Under the pieces are notes generated by a model. That model made no database searches. It was not told the origin of the DNA and saw only the letters and a list, made by a program, of their open reading frames with translations. The position numbers and the translations under genes are program-made. Shown here in pieces: positions 44,891 to 55,549 of a stretch of 64,000 nucleotides of DNA. Source of the DNA: Hermatobates lingyangjiaoensis. Its lineage: Eukaryota; Arthropoda; Insecta; Hemiptera; Hermatobatidae. The stretch's first letter is position 1. Each line of letters starts with the position of its first letter. The stretch spans positions 145,049 to 209,048 of the forward strand of contig JAPFBL010000595.1 of assembly GCA_026182355.1 (NCBI GenBank), read 5' to 3'.

Positions 44891-46378
44891 ATCTACCAAA
44901 ATTGGTAAAAAAGCCAATATCTGTCCTTTTTCCCTTTTGTTCACCCATTTTCCGTGGTGATAGAGACCTGAAATTATTATAATCTTTACTTTTGTTGTGA
45001 TTGGCTTTCTTGTAGTTGTATTACATAAAAACAAATCGTATTAGAGTGTCATGGTAGCCCTGTGGCTTGCGTACTCGTCTCGACTTTCTACAATATTATT
45101 TAACAATATTATATTAATAATAATATATTAAGGAGTCAGGGTAAAAATGAAAATTTTAGAAACAAATTTGAAAACAACTGTCAGATAAATACCAATGCTC
45201 TAAGGTAATATTATAAAGACACATTCCTTTCAGTAATGCTATTTATATAAGGTAAATAAATTGAATATTTCAATTTACAAGTTTTGTTTGTTTGTGATTT
45301 GCAATATATTTGATTGCGTGTTTAACTTAAACTGATGTTTTATTTATTTATGTCATAAAATAAAAGATTTTTTACTTTTAAATGATTTTTATTTTGCTAA
45401 ATATACTTACTGTGTATATACGTATCTTGAATCATGTTAAGGATACTATATCAAAAGCTTGGGCCATATAAGAATCTGTTTCCGTGCCTTAATAACAAGA
45501 AACAACAATTAAAATTATCTCTTTCAATCATGTTCAGTGAGTTAATTTCAATAACTATTGCTATTATTTCTGAGTGACACAAAGGGTCACGGGTAGTCTA
45601 GTAGGCATACAATGCATAATTTTATGCTATTTGCTTAATTATTTATATTGTTGTTAATAAAACTATAAAATAAACATTGTAAAGCAGTTGTTTTAGAGGT
45701 TCTATTAAGAGAACATTCTTTCAAAAAAATATTCATTAAAATATAAGACCTTTAGAATGGAAAGTTATCTTGAAGCTTCAACAGAAAATAACAATTAAAC
45801 ACAATGCTGGAATTATTAGAGAGAGAAAAAAAAAAAGAATTCAACAGGAGAGTGATGAGAAAGAAAGTACTGTAAGAATCCGCTTGGGGCGTTGATTGTA
45901 ATCTAATGGCGAGTAATTGCTTGTAGGTCTGTTTCATTTTTGCTTTAGACAGAATGATACCATATCAACAACAACAAGAACAACAATAACAACACAAGAG
46001 CAACAGTAGCTCAACAGAATCAAGGAAAGAGAGAGAGAGTGAGAGAGAGAGAGAGAGAGAGAAAAGTAAGGGTGGTGGAGGGGGGGGGTAGGAACAACTA
46101 AATGAAATGGCTTCGAAAGAAATTAGTTCTGCTGACACGTGTCAAGAAGAAACAAGGCCAATCAAGCAGACAGTAAACTCACTCTATCTCTGTTTCTAGT
46201 ATTAACTGATTCTCGTAGAGGTGTTTTACTTTGAAAGCAGTTATAGTAATGATAAAATAACAATCTAGCTATGAACAATAAAAACTTCAATGAATAAAAC
46301 CTGTTTCAAAAGTTAATCACGAAAAATTAATTTATTTTGAACCAATAAAGATCAGTATGAATTATTTGATTTTTAAAT
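44891..46378. other. AT-rich sequence, little recognised
   Basis: Contains a lone SINE-head-like piece at 45053-45080 (GGTAGCCCTGTGGCTTGCG), a (GA)n tract with G run at 46027-46090, and no coding region. Confidence 0.4.
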
Positions 46379-46683
46379 AAAAACCAATTAAAAAGAAGAT
46401 AGCACGCAGATAGACACAGGAATAACTCACTTCTATATTTTGATCATCGTCGTCATCAGGAGGCGAAGAGTCCCGCAGGAAAGCAGAATGGCAACTGAAC
46501 ACGAACAGCAGTAGCACAACTGTTAGTGAAATGGTTGTTAGTGCTGTGTCTGTTCGTGTTCAGAAGCTGCTCTGCTTTCCTGCGGGACTCTTTGCCTCCT
46601 GATGACGACGATGGTCGAAATATAGAAGTGAGTTATTCCTGTGTCTATCTGTGTGCTATCTTCTTTTTAATTGGTTTTCATTT
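46379..46683. mobile_element. PLE-E inverted pair
   Basis: Arms 46379-46520 and 46531-46683 share AACCAATTAAAAAGAAGATAG, CACAGGAATAACTCACTTC and the ribozyme region in inverse. The left hammerhead has lost G12 (CAAAA); the right one is intact. No coding frame. Confidence 0.8.
46595..46628 (+). ncRNA. Hammerhead ribozyme, PLE-E type, intact core
   Basis: CTGATGA at 46599-46605, extra C, stem II GAC-GATG-GTC, GAAA at 46617-46620, TAT, A at the cleavage site, GAAG. Stem I is short (two pairs before a mismatch). Stem III would be the palindrome ATAT. Confidence 0.68.
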
Positions 46684-46799
46684 AAAAGTCAGCTGGACCG
46701 TTTCATTTAATTACTTATTTTATTATTATTTATTTCGTTGTACAGGTAAGCTGTTTTTATTCAGGTTTTCCTTTATTCAAATTGTCTTTATATATTTGT

Positions 46800-47090
46800 A
46801 AACAATTATTCGATGAAAATACGATTCGAAATGGACAAATAAAGCTTAATGTAGATAAAGAAACATAGGGAAATTAAAAACACACACTTACAAGCTCTAA
46901 TTTTTGGGGTAAAACCTTTTTCAGGAGAGATAAGAGACAGAAACAAGTCGTATAGAGATGTTTGGAGACGGTTAGTTTTCTATGAAAATACGACCCAAAA
47001 CAGAAAAATAAAGTTGAATGTAGATTAAGAAACATAGAAAAATTAAAAAAAACACTTACAGTTTCTAATTTTTTAATTGTCTAAAATGGG
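46800..47090. mobile_element. PLE-B-like termini, decayed
   Basis: Minus-sense copy with AAGAAACATAGGGAAATT, ACACACTTACA and TCTAATTTTTGGGG; core CTGAAAA and CAAA. A second partial copy repeats AAGAAACATAGAAAAATT near 47028. Confidence 0.6.
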
Positions 47091-47505
47091 TACCTTCTAA
47101 CAAATGAACGAAACTATTCGGTTGCGAATGGCATTGCAGGTGATAGCCTGATAGTGCAATGGATCGAAATTAAACAACGGTATACAGTTTAATTATGCAA
47201 TCTATTATCGTGTGGCTTTTATTCGTCTGCATATATATAAAATACAAAGTTTGTCTGTCTGTCCGCTATAGAAATAAAACTGGAGACATTTAGATACAAA
47301 GAAACATATCTTATATAACTTTTTTCGGGGGAACTAACTACGGTATTTTGATTTTGATCAGGTCCTTTTTTTGGGATCTATCACCCATCCCGATTGGGCT
47401 CAGGCCGAGTCAGGCTTTAATACCCGTGGGTCAGGTCGGGCTTTAATACCCGTGGGTCGGGTCGGGCTGAATTTTCTAGGCCCTATCATACCCCGGTGGA
47501 ATTTC
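47091..47505. other. Unclassified sequence before the 57-bp array
   Basis: Contains CATATATATAAAATAC and TTTGTCTGTCTGTCCGC, reminiscent of some Helitron 5' ends, and a short GGGTC(A/G)GG repeat near 47410-47470. No matching 3' end was found. Confidence 0.3.
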
Positions 47506-48105
47506 AAATGCCTTACCCATGGTTGTTTAACATCCTATCTTTGACTACCCAGGTGTTTGAAAGAATCCATTACCCATGGTTGTTTAACGTCCTATCTTTG
47601 ACTACCCAGGTGTTTGATCGAATCCATTACCCATGGTTGTTTAACGTCCTATCTTTGACTACCCAGGTGTTTGATCGAATCCATTACCCATGGTTGTTTA
47701 ACGTCCTATCTTTGACTACCCAGGTGTTTGATCGAATCCATTACCCATGGTTGTTTAACGTCCTATCTTTGACTACCCAGGTGTTTTGATCGAATCCATT
47801 ACCCATGGTTGTTTAAACGTCCTATCTTTGACTACCCAGGTGTTTGATCGAATCCATTACCCATGGTTGTTTAACGTCCTATCTTTGACTACCCAGGTGT
47901 TTGATCGAATCCATTACCCATGGTTGTTTAACGTCCTATCTTTGACTACCCAGGTGTTTGATCGAATCCATTACCTATGGTTGTTTTAAGTCCTATCTTT
48001 GACTACCCATGTGTTTGATCGAATCCATTACCCATGGTTGTTTAACATCCTATCTTTGACTACCCAGGTGTTTGATCGAATCCATTACCCATGGTTGCTT
48101 GTGTT
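47506..48105. repeat. 57-bp minisatellite, ~10.5 copies
   Basis: Highly uniform units: ACCCATGGTTGTTTAACGTC, CTATCTTTGACTACCCAGG and TGTTTGATCGAATCCATT. Only scattered changes (single-base insertions near 47785 and 47815) separate the copies, so the expansion is recent. The 19-residue reading frame repeat is a consequence of the 57-bp period. A diverged single unit lies at 49315-49380. Confidence 0.92.
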
Positions 48106-48540
48106 GTCAATATTTCTTCTAACAGACATCTTGAGATGAAGTTAATATATAAAACAAAGTATATCATTAATAACATGTAATTCTTAATACCTATATTCTA
48201 TTTAAACCAATGTATATCTTTATCCATGACCAAGCAATAATTATTTCTCTACCACTGGTTGCGTGACTGATTCAGTTTGAACCTGTTGCATAGCGAGTCT
48301 GCGGACAGATATAGAATTACATGTGTCAGATTAAGTAATGGAGCTGTCAGGAGTGGGGTGTGTGGGGTATGGTGGGGGGTGGGGGGGTAAACTGGACTGC
48401 ATCAGGGGTGTCTCGCAACTTTAACTCAATATATTTATTTTGTCTAAACCATAGAAAGGGGTTCAAAAAATCCAGTAAATAACGTTATTTCATATCAATC
48501 AACTAGCACCCTATATATATATATACATAATACATATATA
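48106..48540. other. Sequence with no recognised gene
   Basis: A GGGGTGTGTGGGGTATGGTG block near 48354 and AT-rich remainder. Confidence 0.35.
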
Positions 48541-48785
48541 TTGAAAAAAATGACGAGCCAATCCCTGTTGCGTATTACTTTGGACACTTCTTATTGGTTG
48601 TGGGTGTTTTTTCGTTAAACACGTTTCTCCTTAGCACAGTCAGTCTGCTTGGCCACCTCAGCCTTCACTCCAGGAGAGGGCTCACAGTCCCTACTTAATT
48701 TTCCAATAGAGTTGGATGAAGGTCTTGGCGTCCTTGCTTGGAAGTGTACCTCGTACACTTCGCCAATATAGGGATTGGCTCGTCT
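48541..48785. repeat. Inverted repeat, probable PLE debris
   Basis: TTGAAAAAAATGACGAGCCA at the left is inverted near 48763-48785 (TTGGCTCGTCTTTTTTTCAA). TTCGTTAAACACG near 48612 resembles the arm at 41979. A (TA)n tract follows. Confidence 0.5.
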
Positions 48786-48887
48786 TTTTTTCAATATCTA
48801 CTCTGGCATTAAAGCATATATATATATATAAACTAGATGTATATATATAATATATATATATATTATATATATATATATATATATAAA

Positions 48888-49084
48888 TGATCAAACCACA
48901 ATAAGAAAATGGGAAAACAAGACTAAGATCTTTCAACCGTAACAAGCGGTCTTCGTCAGAGTCAAAAACCCAACATGACGAAGACCGCTTGTTACGGTTG
49001 AAAGATCTTAGTCTTGTTTTCCCATTTTCTTATTGTGGTTTGATCATTGATTGTTGTTTCACGTGTTTATGTGAAATCTTTTTA
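48888..49084. mobile_element. Mini PLE-A palindrome (197 bp)
   Basis: Consists only of two outward-facing PLE-A termini: a short 3' end (TGATCAAACCACAATAAG) on the left and the long end with TTTCAC/GTGAAA on the right, between (TA)n tracts. The left hammerhead is intact (48921-48963). The right begins ATGACGA, so its first core base is lost. Confidence 0.85.
48921..48963 (-). ncRNA. Hammerhead ribozyme, PLE-A type, intact
   Basis: Full structure on the minus strand: GACT, CTGACGA, extra A, GACCG/CGGTT, GAAA, AGATCT, T, AGTC. Confidence 0.82.
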
Positions 49085-49109
49085 TTTATATATATATATA
49101 TATATATGG

Positions 49110-49204
49110 AGGCTAACATCTATCTTCCTGATGACGAAGGTATCAAAATATGGTAGTGAGTGTCTGTTTCATTTCTGTGGTTTCCTTTTGTGAATGTAGT
49201 TTTA

Positions 49205-49248
<44 letters not shown>

Positions 49249-49250
49249 CT
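49110..49250 (+). mobile_element. PLE-E terminus fragment at (TA)n
   Basis: CTTCCTGATGACGAAGG, then ATCAAAATATGGTAGTGAG; the G of GAAA is missing. Ends in a (TA)n tract at 49210-49246. Confidence 0.55.
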
Positions 49251-49314
49251 ATAAAAGGCATTGTTTTCTTGACTACAATTACTCTTCTCCGAAATGGGTC
49301 AGGGTTAATATTGA

Positions 49315-49380
49315 CTACCATTAACGTTCTATTTATGACCACTCTGGTGTAGGTTCGAATCCCCTTACCCACAGTTCTTT
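49315..49380. repeat. Single diverged unit of the 57-bp repeat
   Basis: CATTAACGTTCTATTTATGA, CCACTCTGGTGTAGGTTCGA and ATCCCCTTACCCAC align with one array unit. Here the region reads GGTTCGAATCC, a perfect tRNA B-box-like motif, which in the array is degraded to TGATCGAATCC. Confidence 0.6.
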
Positions 49381-49393
49381 GGAATCACCTTTT

Positions 49394-49431
49394 CGCCAAC
49401 GTTTCGTCTTTATTTTAAGACATCTTCAGGG
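49394..49431 (-). ncRNA. Hammerhead ribozyme, PLE-C type, intact
   Basis: GCC, CTGAAGA, extra T, stem II GTCTT-AAAATA-AAGAC, GAAA, CGT, cleavage-site T, GGC. It lies downstream of the endonuclease gene at 49720-50340 on the same strand, tying PLE-C ribozymes to a coding copy. Confidence 0.82.
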
Positions 49432-49639
49432 CTATAAACTAACAAAAACAAGGGAACATTTGTCATATCTACTTTACATTCATCATAAAAAATTTAAAAA
49501 ACTTACTTACTCAAGGCTAGCTTCTAATACCGAACCAACAAAACCATTATCTATCATTAGCTATTGACATTAGCTATTTATTGGAACATTAGCTATTTAT
49601 AATGGAACTATAAATCCTATTTAAATTATCAGTATCGTT

Positions 49640-51130
49640 TTTTTTATTGCAAGTTTTGTTAGTATTTTTTATATGGATCATTTCTTTTATCAATCTTTTA
49701 TTGTGTGAAGTTTCATAATCTAAAATGGATGGATTTTAAATTGAAATGTGTGTTGATTTTTAATTGTGTGAGAAGCTAAGGCACAAAACATTTTTTTATT
49801 TTTAAAATTTGATTTCTGTAACGCTAATCTATCCTTTAGATATTGTTTGGTTTGACCTATGTATACCTTATTACAATTATTACAAGGAATAGAATATATT
49901 ATATTACTTTTAATTAGTTTGTTGATAGGTGATTTAGTGTTAGTGAAAATACATGTATTTAATTTTTTCTTTACTTTATATGTTATTTTAAAGTTAGCTT
50001 CCTTAAATATTTTTCTAATTTGTTCAGTCAGTTCCTTAGCATATGTCACTGATCTATACTGTGGTGAGTTGGTGTTATCAGGAGGGCTTATGAGGCCATT
50101 ATTACTGGAGTTTGTGGAGTGATGATTTTCTTCATTACCTTCTTCAGTGTTTAAATCCGGTCTTACATTCCTATTAGTGTCTACCTGTGGAGTTATTTCA
50201 TTATGGTTACTAACTGTTGTTCGCATTATTTTATTTATTATATGCTGTGGGTAATTATTTTGTTTCAATATATTTTTTACTATATTTAAATTTTTCTTTA
50301 TAAATTGATTATCACATAAATGTATGTATCTATATTTCAATGCTAAAGCAGTGTTAATTTTGTGTTTTAGAGGGTGGTGGGATAATAAATTAAGGTATAT
50401 ATATCAGTTTTTTATGGTTTGCGACAACAATCAACGACTATGCTACGGATTTCTGTATACTGTATATGTATTCTGTACACTGTATCTAAAAATGAGAATC
50501 TGTAATCATTTTCTAATTCTATTACAAACTTTAATTTTGAATGGAACGAATTGAAATGGGCCAGTACTATATCAACTGACTCTTGGGGAATTGTTAAAAA
50601 CAGGTCATCTACATATTTATAAATGAAAAGCATTGGAAAAGGTATCACTAAATCTGCCAAGATGAGGGCACATGGACTACCCATTACTACTCCATCTATA
50701 ATTCTGTAATGTTCATTGTAGGTTAGGTTGCAGTGGCAGTCCCACAAGGGAACACACGTAGGCCAAGCATTGGCCCTTTGTGATACCACACAATGAAGAT
50801 TGATTCTACAGTGGGAGTCCTAAATTTTGCCTAACTGAAATGTATTTAGAGTAGGGATCTTTAACGAGTACCTGACATCGTACAGGCTCGGGACCGACAG
50901 TTTAACGTCCTTCTCCGAGAGACGACGTGCTCAGATTTATTCACCTCCCGCGTGAATAAATCGAGGGCCAGGTGAGGATTGAACCCAGGTCCTATCAGTT
51001 CAGAGGTGAGGACGTAACCACTGAGCTAGCCTGGCCCCCAATGTTCATTGTAATTGAAATAGAGTCATACTTTACCATTTCCTTATTATTTTTACATATA
51101 TTTTTATAATATTATTTACAAAAAAAAAAA
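49640..51130 (-). pseudogene. PLE-C RT and endonuclease, split by a SINE
   Basis: The minus-strand fragment 50412-50789 contains RT motif B (DGVVMGSPCALILADLVIP) and motif C (YKYVDDLFLTIP), followed by ENDYRFSFLDT. The endonuclease lies at 49720-50340: IYSIPCNNCNKVYIGQTKQY with two cysteines between GIY and YIG, LKDRLALQ, ALASHTIKNQH. A frameshift separates them. RT resumes upstream of the SINE at 51053 with YFNYNEHY, so the SINE at 50721-51039 disrupted the gene just before motif B. Further frameshifts near 51070 show the copy was already decaying or decayed later. The 5' portion is unrecognisable beyond about 51130. Confidence 0.85.
50721..51039 (-). mobile_element. tRNA-SINE, full length, best copy
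   Basis: 319 bp, minus sense, flanked by the perfect 13-bp duplication AATGTTCATTGTA (50708-50720, 51040-51052). From the head: GGGGGCCAGGCTAGCTCAG (A box), B-box region GGGTTCAATCC, body with GATTTATTCACG and GGTACTCGTTAAAGATC, and a tail of about 75 nt (GTGGTATCACAAAGGGCC, GGCCTACGTGTGTTCCC) shared with the LINE at 44096-44642, ending in AACCTAACC. Transcription by RNA polymerase III from the A/B boxes is known for such SINEs. Confidence 0.9.
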
Positions 51131-51610
51131 ACAAACTGAAAAATTGTTCCATTCTTTTCTATTCAGAGTGAGAGTTTTACATTAAACCTTTTAGTTTTAC
51201 TGACTACTAAATTCAACTTGCTTAAAAAAAAAGGCGGGAAATATGGGTTGATAAATAGTTAACAAGTCGGTGGTTGGTAATTCTGCTAATGGAGGAATGA
51301 CTCAGCGGGTCTTAATCATTCCCAGACCTGTTTTAATCTTTCATTTGCCTTCCTCCAAGGCTATACTGTTAACGACATTTCCTATTTTACACAGTTTGTT
51401 AAGCAATTTTTTTTTCTCAATTGTGTTTTTAACGGATGCTTTTTTTCTTAGCTAATGTTATTATAAGTCATAAATACATTATAATATAGTGATTTTTTTA
51501 TTTTTTTATTTCCCAATTTAAAAGGGATATTAGAATAGAATAGAATAGAATAATATTTGTATTTAAAGTATAAACTTTATACAAAGGAGTATTACATTGC
51601 TTCATAGTTT
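51131..51610. other. AT-rich sequence, nothing recognised
   Basis: No motif recognised; a short AATAG repeat occurs at 51530-51552. Confidence 0.4.
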
Positions 51611-51629
51611 AAAATTCACATGCTAGTAT

Positions 51630-51706
51630 TTTATTATATATTATATATATTATATATTATAGATAATATATATATATATATAACAGATTAGAGAACACAC
51701 ACACAC

Positions 51707-51798
<92 letters not shown>
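51630..51798. repeat. (TA)n, (CA)n and (GA)n microsatellites
   Basis: Compound simple repeats; CAGATTAGAGAACAC near 51683 is the end of a PLE terminus family also seen at 25500 and 36740. Confidence 0.85.
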
Positions 51799-51801
<3 letters not shown>

Positions 51802-51829
51802 GATATTATTTTTATTGGTTTAAATATTA

Positions 51830-52155
51830 TGTCTGCCTGGTGCTTAATTTGTTCGTTTATTACGTTATCAGTATTTTAGTGTTTATATATTTCCATTTGT
51901 TCTATTACATTTAATCTTTTACCTTTTTGTCTTATTTTAATTAATTTCATTGAGTTTTCGATACTGTCGGGTTCATGTCCGTGTTTTTTTAAAATGGTTA
52001 GCAAAATTTAATTTATCGTGTAATTTACATAATCACTTTACATATGTTCTTTAAATCTTTGTTTTAATGTTCTTTCAGTCGGTCCTATGTATATCTGTTT
52101 ACAGTCTTTACACTTTCATTTATATACACCGCTTTTATCATATATATTATTTTTA
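51830..52155 (-). pseudogene. PLE GIY-YIG endonuclease fragment
   Basis: Minus-strand translation gives SGVYKWKCKDCKQIYIGPTE, then LKQRFKEHM, and after a stop KKHGHEPDSIENSMKLI and GKRLNVIEQMEIYKH. The VYK/YIG pair with two cysteines between them, the arginine and the later glutamate (VIEQMEI) identify a PLE endonuclease. In-frame stops show it is dead. It differs from the A, B and C copies. Confidence 0.75.
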
Positions 52156-52159
52156 TAAT

Positions 52160-52345
52160 CCATTCCCCTATTTATTATTAGTTTCGAAACCGTTTGGTAG
52201 GGAATTTAGGCATATATATTGGCACCATTGAGTTAAAATAGGTATTTATATCCGTGATTTTGAAAGGTTACATTAGTCCCATTGATGATGCAGCCATTGC
52301 AAAACAAGTCGGGCGACTTCAACAGCGATAGACGAGGTTATGAGG
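52160..52345 (+). mobile_element. PLE-F terminus, decayed hammerhead
   Basis: Shares with 57145-57290 the blocks TTTATATCCGTGATTTTG, GATGATGCAGCCATTGC and GTCGGGCGACTTC. The core reads TTGATGA and the GAAA box CAAAA. Confidence 0.55.
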
Positions 52346-52492
52346 GTTGATAATAATATTTTATTATAAACATCTGGTCCAAATCATGTTCATTTATGGT
52401 TGAAAACTCGTTCATACGACGTCCAACGGCTTGACCTGAGAAAGGGAGAGAGAAGGTAAGTGTTCAAGGGTTGTTCTGTTTTACGAACATAT

Positions 52493-52517
52493 CCCCCCCC
52501 CCCCCCCCCCCCCCCCC
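52493..52517. repeat. Poly-C run
   Basis: About 25 consecutive C; possible length uncertainty in the assembly. Confidence 0.85.
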
Positions 52518-52734
52518 TACACAAATACAGCTGGTCTAGTGTGGATGCCTACCTCGACTACACTCAACCGATATGTACTTGATTTTTTTCTGTTTTAACT
52601 CATATTTTTTTTCAAATTCTTTCTCTCCCCCCTCCCACCAAAAAAAGAACTCTTTCCTCTACAATAGTCTTTTTTTGGCTTGCTTTATAGCACTTTAATG
52701 TTCGTAAGCATACCCAGCTCTTTAGTCAACTTAT

Positions 52735-53235
52735 TTCTTAAATACCCCTCCTCACTCTATCTCTTTCACTGTGTCTTTCTTATTCTAATGCTGATATTGA
52801 GAGAGCATTCAGCCAAATAAACACTATTAAAAACAAAATTAATACATGAACAATACATAGTATACTGACAACAATACAACAGTGACTAAAACTTCATAGA
52901 AAATGCTGCTAAAATTTTGATGTTTCTTTTGACATAATTAAGAAAATTGGGACCAATGAATTGCAGAAAATCAGAAAGACCCGAAGATGCTCATTATGAA
53001 TTGAATATAGTTGCTTCATTAGATGACGAATTTTCCGAAATCTTTGGTTCAAACTAATTAAAGGAAAGACTGTTTAATCATGTTTACAAAATACAATATT
53101 GTTTTAGAATGTTATTTTCCTTAAAAGGTCACTTAAGTTTTTTTATTTATTTTTTTTTTAGCTCATATTGAAAATTTTTGCCCATTTTTTGCCCTATTTT
53201 AGCCCCAAATTGGCAGCTGATAGTTGGCAACACTG
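52735..53235 (+). pseudogene. hAT transposase C-terminal relic
   Basis: Plus-strand translation near 52775-52840 gives SNADIERAFSQINTIKNKIN, the conserved start of the hAT C-terminal dimerisation domain (usually SNADVERVFS...). A stop follows shortly and flanking codons are shifted. The end at 53235 reads TTGGCAACACTG, the inverse of CAGTGTTGCCAA, a common hAT terminus. The left end is missing. Confidence 0.7.
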
Positions 53236-53340
53236 CAGGTAAAAAAACCTGTAAAAATGACAATCTGGTTAGGCTTTGTTAAAAATGGATTTTTTTTTTT
53301 TGGCTTTGTTAAGTCCTTCTGAGTCCTATGACTTTTGAGA

Positions 53341-53826
53341 TATATAACTTGAAATTACACAAAGCACGACACAGAAAAAAATTAATGAAAAAGCACACTT
53401 ACTAAAATTCTCAATATTTCGAAATATTGTTCGTTTTCAGGAGTAGCCTAGAAGAGAGGACGAAGTGAGAGAGATCTTCCCACGTCGAAAGATGGAGAGT
53501 GCTTTTTAGATATATAACTTTAAAATACGACACAGAAAAAAGAATAAAAAGCACACTTACTAAAATTCTCAATATTTCGAAATATTGTTCGTTTTCAGAA
53601 GTAGCCTAGAAGAGAGGACGAAGTGAGAGAGATCTTCCCACGTCGAAAGATGGAGAGTGCTTTTTAGATATATAACTTTAAAATACGACACAGAAAAAAG
53701 AATAAAAAGCACTCTTACTAAAATTTCAACCAAACTTACTATAAAATTTCGAGCTGTTGTTCGTTTTCAGAAGTAGCCTAGAAGAGAGGACGAAGTGAGA
53801 AAGATCTCACCACGTGTTTTTTAGAT
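53341..53826 (-). repeat. Three tandem units, each with a hammerhead-like motif
   Basis: Units 53341-53510, 53511-53668 and 53669-53825 (170, 158 and 157 bp) are near identical. On the minus strand each has CTGAAAA, an extra C, a GAA/TTC-type stem II, GAAA, a TATT stem III/cleavage region and GAG (third unit more altered). CTGAAAA differs from CTGANGA at the invariant G8, so catalysis is doubtful. Tandem monomers of this size with type I hammerheads resemble animal retrozymes and hammerhead satellites. Confidence 0.65.
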
Positions 53827-53939
53827 ATATAAATAGTTGTTTTTTTTTGGCCACTTGAAGAAGGCAGAGTTTTTTTAAAAAAAAAAAGAAAAAAATATTA
53901 AGACGAAGAAAGTTGATGTTGGATGAATGTCGAAGGTAT

Positions 53940-54312
53940 GGGTTGCGTGTTGGTGGGGGGGGGGGGCATAAAGCCCTTAAGAACTAAACTCAAGTCCCCC
54001 CCCCCCCCCCCCCCCCCCCCCCGGCCATGCACTCCTGTCTGATATCGGCAAGTATACAAAGGTCGAAGTGAACAAAGGATCCTTATCGCGTCTTTCTCCC
54101 CCCCCCCCCCCCCCCCCACCTTACGACGTGGAATAGGATTACCGCCCTATCTTGGCCCTTTGAACCCCCCCCCCCTCCTCTAACCACCTTATCATAACAT
54201 ATACACTACATAATATTTGCCAGTTTTTTTTTTCATCACCTTTCAAACTCTTTAAAAAAAAATAAACTTTCTCGATCTTATGTGTACGTGAAGGGGGAGG
54301 GGGGGGGGACAG
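53940..54312. repeat. Cluster of long G and C homopolymers
   Basis: G run near 53954-53966, C runs near 53996-54022, 54097-54117 and 54164-54174, and G runs at 54294-54308. The frames across them are artefacts. No gene recognised in 53827-55120 otherwise. Confidence 0.85.
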
Positions 54313-55120
54313 TGTGTTATCCATATTGAATTGGTAAACTGGTATCTCTTGACCGCAAACAAATTTCAAACAACCCTCTTTTTTATATCAATAGGAATTC
54401 ATCGATGACTATATTTGTAAAATGGCAAATTTGTAAACTATAATTAATGTTTAACCCGAAAAAATGGTTATTTCGATCCCTATCTAAAATAAAAAAAAAA
54501 CAAATAGTGTTCAAGATTATATAATTCAAAAAAATGAAACAGTTTCTTAGGACAGAATATTAAACGATTACAAGAAAATAACACGTAGAAACACGCGCTA
54601 GTCATTTCAATAGTTTGAACTCGATTGTATATTGTATATAGGGCTTCAAGTATATTAAGTAGATTTACATATTTTGTTTAATATTTATTTTTATAGAGAA
54701 ATTTAAATTTATTCGTTTAAGAAGAAGTCATGTCATCTTCTGGAACATCGACATAAATTATCAAAAGTTTGAATTCCGTTCTGATTCACCTCCAAATCTA
54801 TTTCCTGTAGAATCATTGGTCTGAATCTCTCAAGTCTTGCAATATAGCTGTGGTTAAATTAATACTTCTAGTCTAAGTAGCCTCCTTGAAACGGACTTTA
54901 GAGATAAACAAGGGATTTATTGGAATATTTGTTCCAAAGAATTCTCTCTCGTAATAAATATTACGACAGCTAGAGATACCTACTACATTCAACAGCAATT
55001 TTTTTTTAACGAATTATATTTTTCACATTATCTTAAGATATTTTAAAATTAACAAACATGATACAGTCCGTTAAAGACAACATATGAAATGATTACAAGA
55101 AAAGAACTCATGTATATAAC
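54313..55120. other. AT-rich sequence, nothing recognised
   Basis: No gene or repeat family recognised. Confidence 0.4.
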
Positions 55121-55133
55121 ATACAACTGACTT

Positions 55134-55165
55134 CAATATTTCGACCTTTGATCGTCATCAAGTGA
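55134..55165 (-). ncRNA. Hammerhead-like motif, PLE-E type, decayed
   Basis: Core TTGATGA (C3 changed), extra C, stem II GATC-AAA-GGTC, GAAA, TAT, T, GAAG. The fold is preserved but the invariant first C is lost, so cleavage is unlikely. Confidence 0.45.
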
Positions 55166-55399
55166 ATGAGAAGAAGAGGTGTTCTCCTCGGCTAGCAAAC
55201 AGCAAGAGCAGCAAGTTACTGTTTTGATAGCTGAGTAGAATTCTTCTTCTCCTCCTTTTTCTGACTAGCTTAGTAGTCATGAGGAAAAAGTGAAAAACAC
55301 CTAACCTATTTTCATAAGAATTCATGTAAACTGTGTTTATCAATTAGACTGAACTCAGTGGTGATGCTTTTTATTATGTGAGAATTATTAGTAATGATG

Positions 55400-55545
55400 T
55401 TCGTCATACCTCGTATAGTTTCTGTAGAGCTCGACCGGTTTTTGGGTCCATCTGGTTCCCATCTTCGAAAGCCTCTTAAAGATGGGAACCAGACGGACCC
55501 GAAACCGGTAGAGCTCTACAGAAACTATACGAGGTATGACGGATA
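55400..55545. mobile_element. PLE-F-like palindrome with decayed hammerheads
   Basis: Arms of about 65 bp (ATACCTCGTATAGTTTCTGT and TAGAGCTC...ACCGGTTT inverted at 55500-55542). In plus sense: CTC, TTAAAGA, extra T, stem II GGG/CCC, GAAA, ACCGGT palindrome, A, GAG. Two core residues are changed. Confidence 0.6.
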
Positions 55546-55549
55546 TCAT

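Noticed and set aside
47195..47300. Second Helitron 5' end
   Set aside because: TATATATAAAATAC followed by TGTCTGTCTGTCCGC is suggestive, but no hairpin plus CTAG end was found downstream.
47496..47989. Frames of 97 and 67 codons encoding a 19-residue repeat
   Set aside because: By-product of the 57-bp minisatellite; single-base insertions shift the frame without consequence.
53408..53775. Claim that the tandem motifs are active ribozymes
   Set aside because: All three have A instead of the invariant G8 in CTGANGA; reported only as hammerhead-like.
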